A stretch of DNA of 64,000 nt. Origin: Cylindrotheca closterium (taxonomy: Eukaryota > Bacillariophyta > Bacillariophyceae > Bacillariales > Bacillariaceae). Position 1 is the first letter of the stretch. Each line of letters opens with the position of its first letter. Location of the stretch: NCBI GenBank assembly GCA_933822405.4, contig CAKOGP040001725.1, positions 281,922 through 345,921 of the forward strand. The letters are read 5' to 3'. The notes under the pieces were generated by a model that saw only the letters and a program-made list of their open reading frames with translations, was not told the DNA's origin and ran no database searches. Shown here piece after piece: positions 63,898-64,000 of this stretch. The translations under genes and the position numbers were made by a program.

Positions 63898-64000
63898 ATG
63901 ACTGTTAAGAGACGCAACCACGGACGCAACAAGAAGGGACGCGGACACGTCAAGCGTGTTCGTTGTGTTTCCACCGGAAAGGCCATCCCCAAGGACAAGG
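63898..64000 (+). CDS. RPS26: small ribosomal subunit protein eS26, 5' part
   Basis: 34 codons from the ATG to the window edge. [17 protein letters not shown] and [14 protein letters not shown] match the very conserved N terminus of eukaryotic eS26, including the basic start and the first Cys of its zinc site. It is part of the 40S platform near the mRNA exit. The rest of the gene lies outside the window. Confidence 0.95.
   Translation, partial: MTVKRRNHGRNKKGRGHVKRVRCVSTGKAIPKDK

Overview
The window looks like nuclear DNA of a diatom, probably a raphid pennate. The signs are short spliceosomal introns (about 70-125 nt, GT-AG), secreted proteins with long Pro/Ser 'PS-x-x-PS' linkers, signal peptides followed by RXL tripeptides, plastid-type presequences with A|F-like cleavage sites, and a small-ribosomal eS26 gene at the right edge. 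I cannot name the species from sequence alone.

Layout. 1-29 kb is a mixed housekeeping/signalling stretch: a two-domain Fringe-like glycosyltransferase, a prenylcysteine-methylesterase-like hydrolase, a coiled-coil protein, a membrane-anchored alpha/beta hydrolase, a fucosyltransferase-like type II protein, a giant five-DEP STAND ATPase, glutathione reductase, a TKL-like kinase, a seven-helix receptor next to its own dead tandem copy, a small secreted protein with an internal repeat, and a broken SnoaL-like gene.

29-60 kb is the unusual part. Twelve genes all read on the + strand, interrupted only by one minus-strand thioredoxin-like gene. They encode three unrelated predicted extracytoplasmic enzyme classes: three GH99-like (endo-alpha-mannosidase-like) proteins, five SGNH/GDSL hydrolase genes carrying seven catalytic domains, and four DUF839/PhoX-like beta-propellers, one with a bulb-lectin-like domain. 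Nearly all the secreted members, whatever their enzyme class, start with the same module: signal peptide, an 'IKG...RQL' element, a 'RKRQPxVSKDDLK...W' element, then usually a Pro/Ser linker. Two of the SGNH genes have replaced this with a single membrane anchor. Two relics of the module lie between genes, and one protein ends in a truncated extra copy. I infer a co-evolving, locally duplicating set of wall- or mucilage-directed carbohydrate enzymes built by shuffling catalytic domains behind a common export/processing head. A mannan-rich, acylated and phosphorylated matrix would fit GH99 + SGNH + PhoX-like, but the substrates are inference.

60-64 kb holds a small unknown gene, a DUF2306-like membrane protein with a frame break, and the start of eS26. 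An eight-base palindrome, TACCGGTA, occurs 15 times by my reading, never inside a recognised exon.
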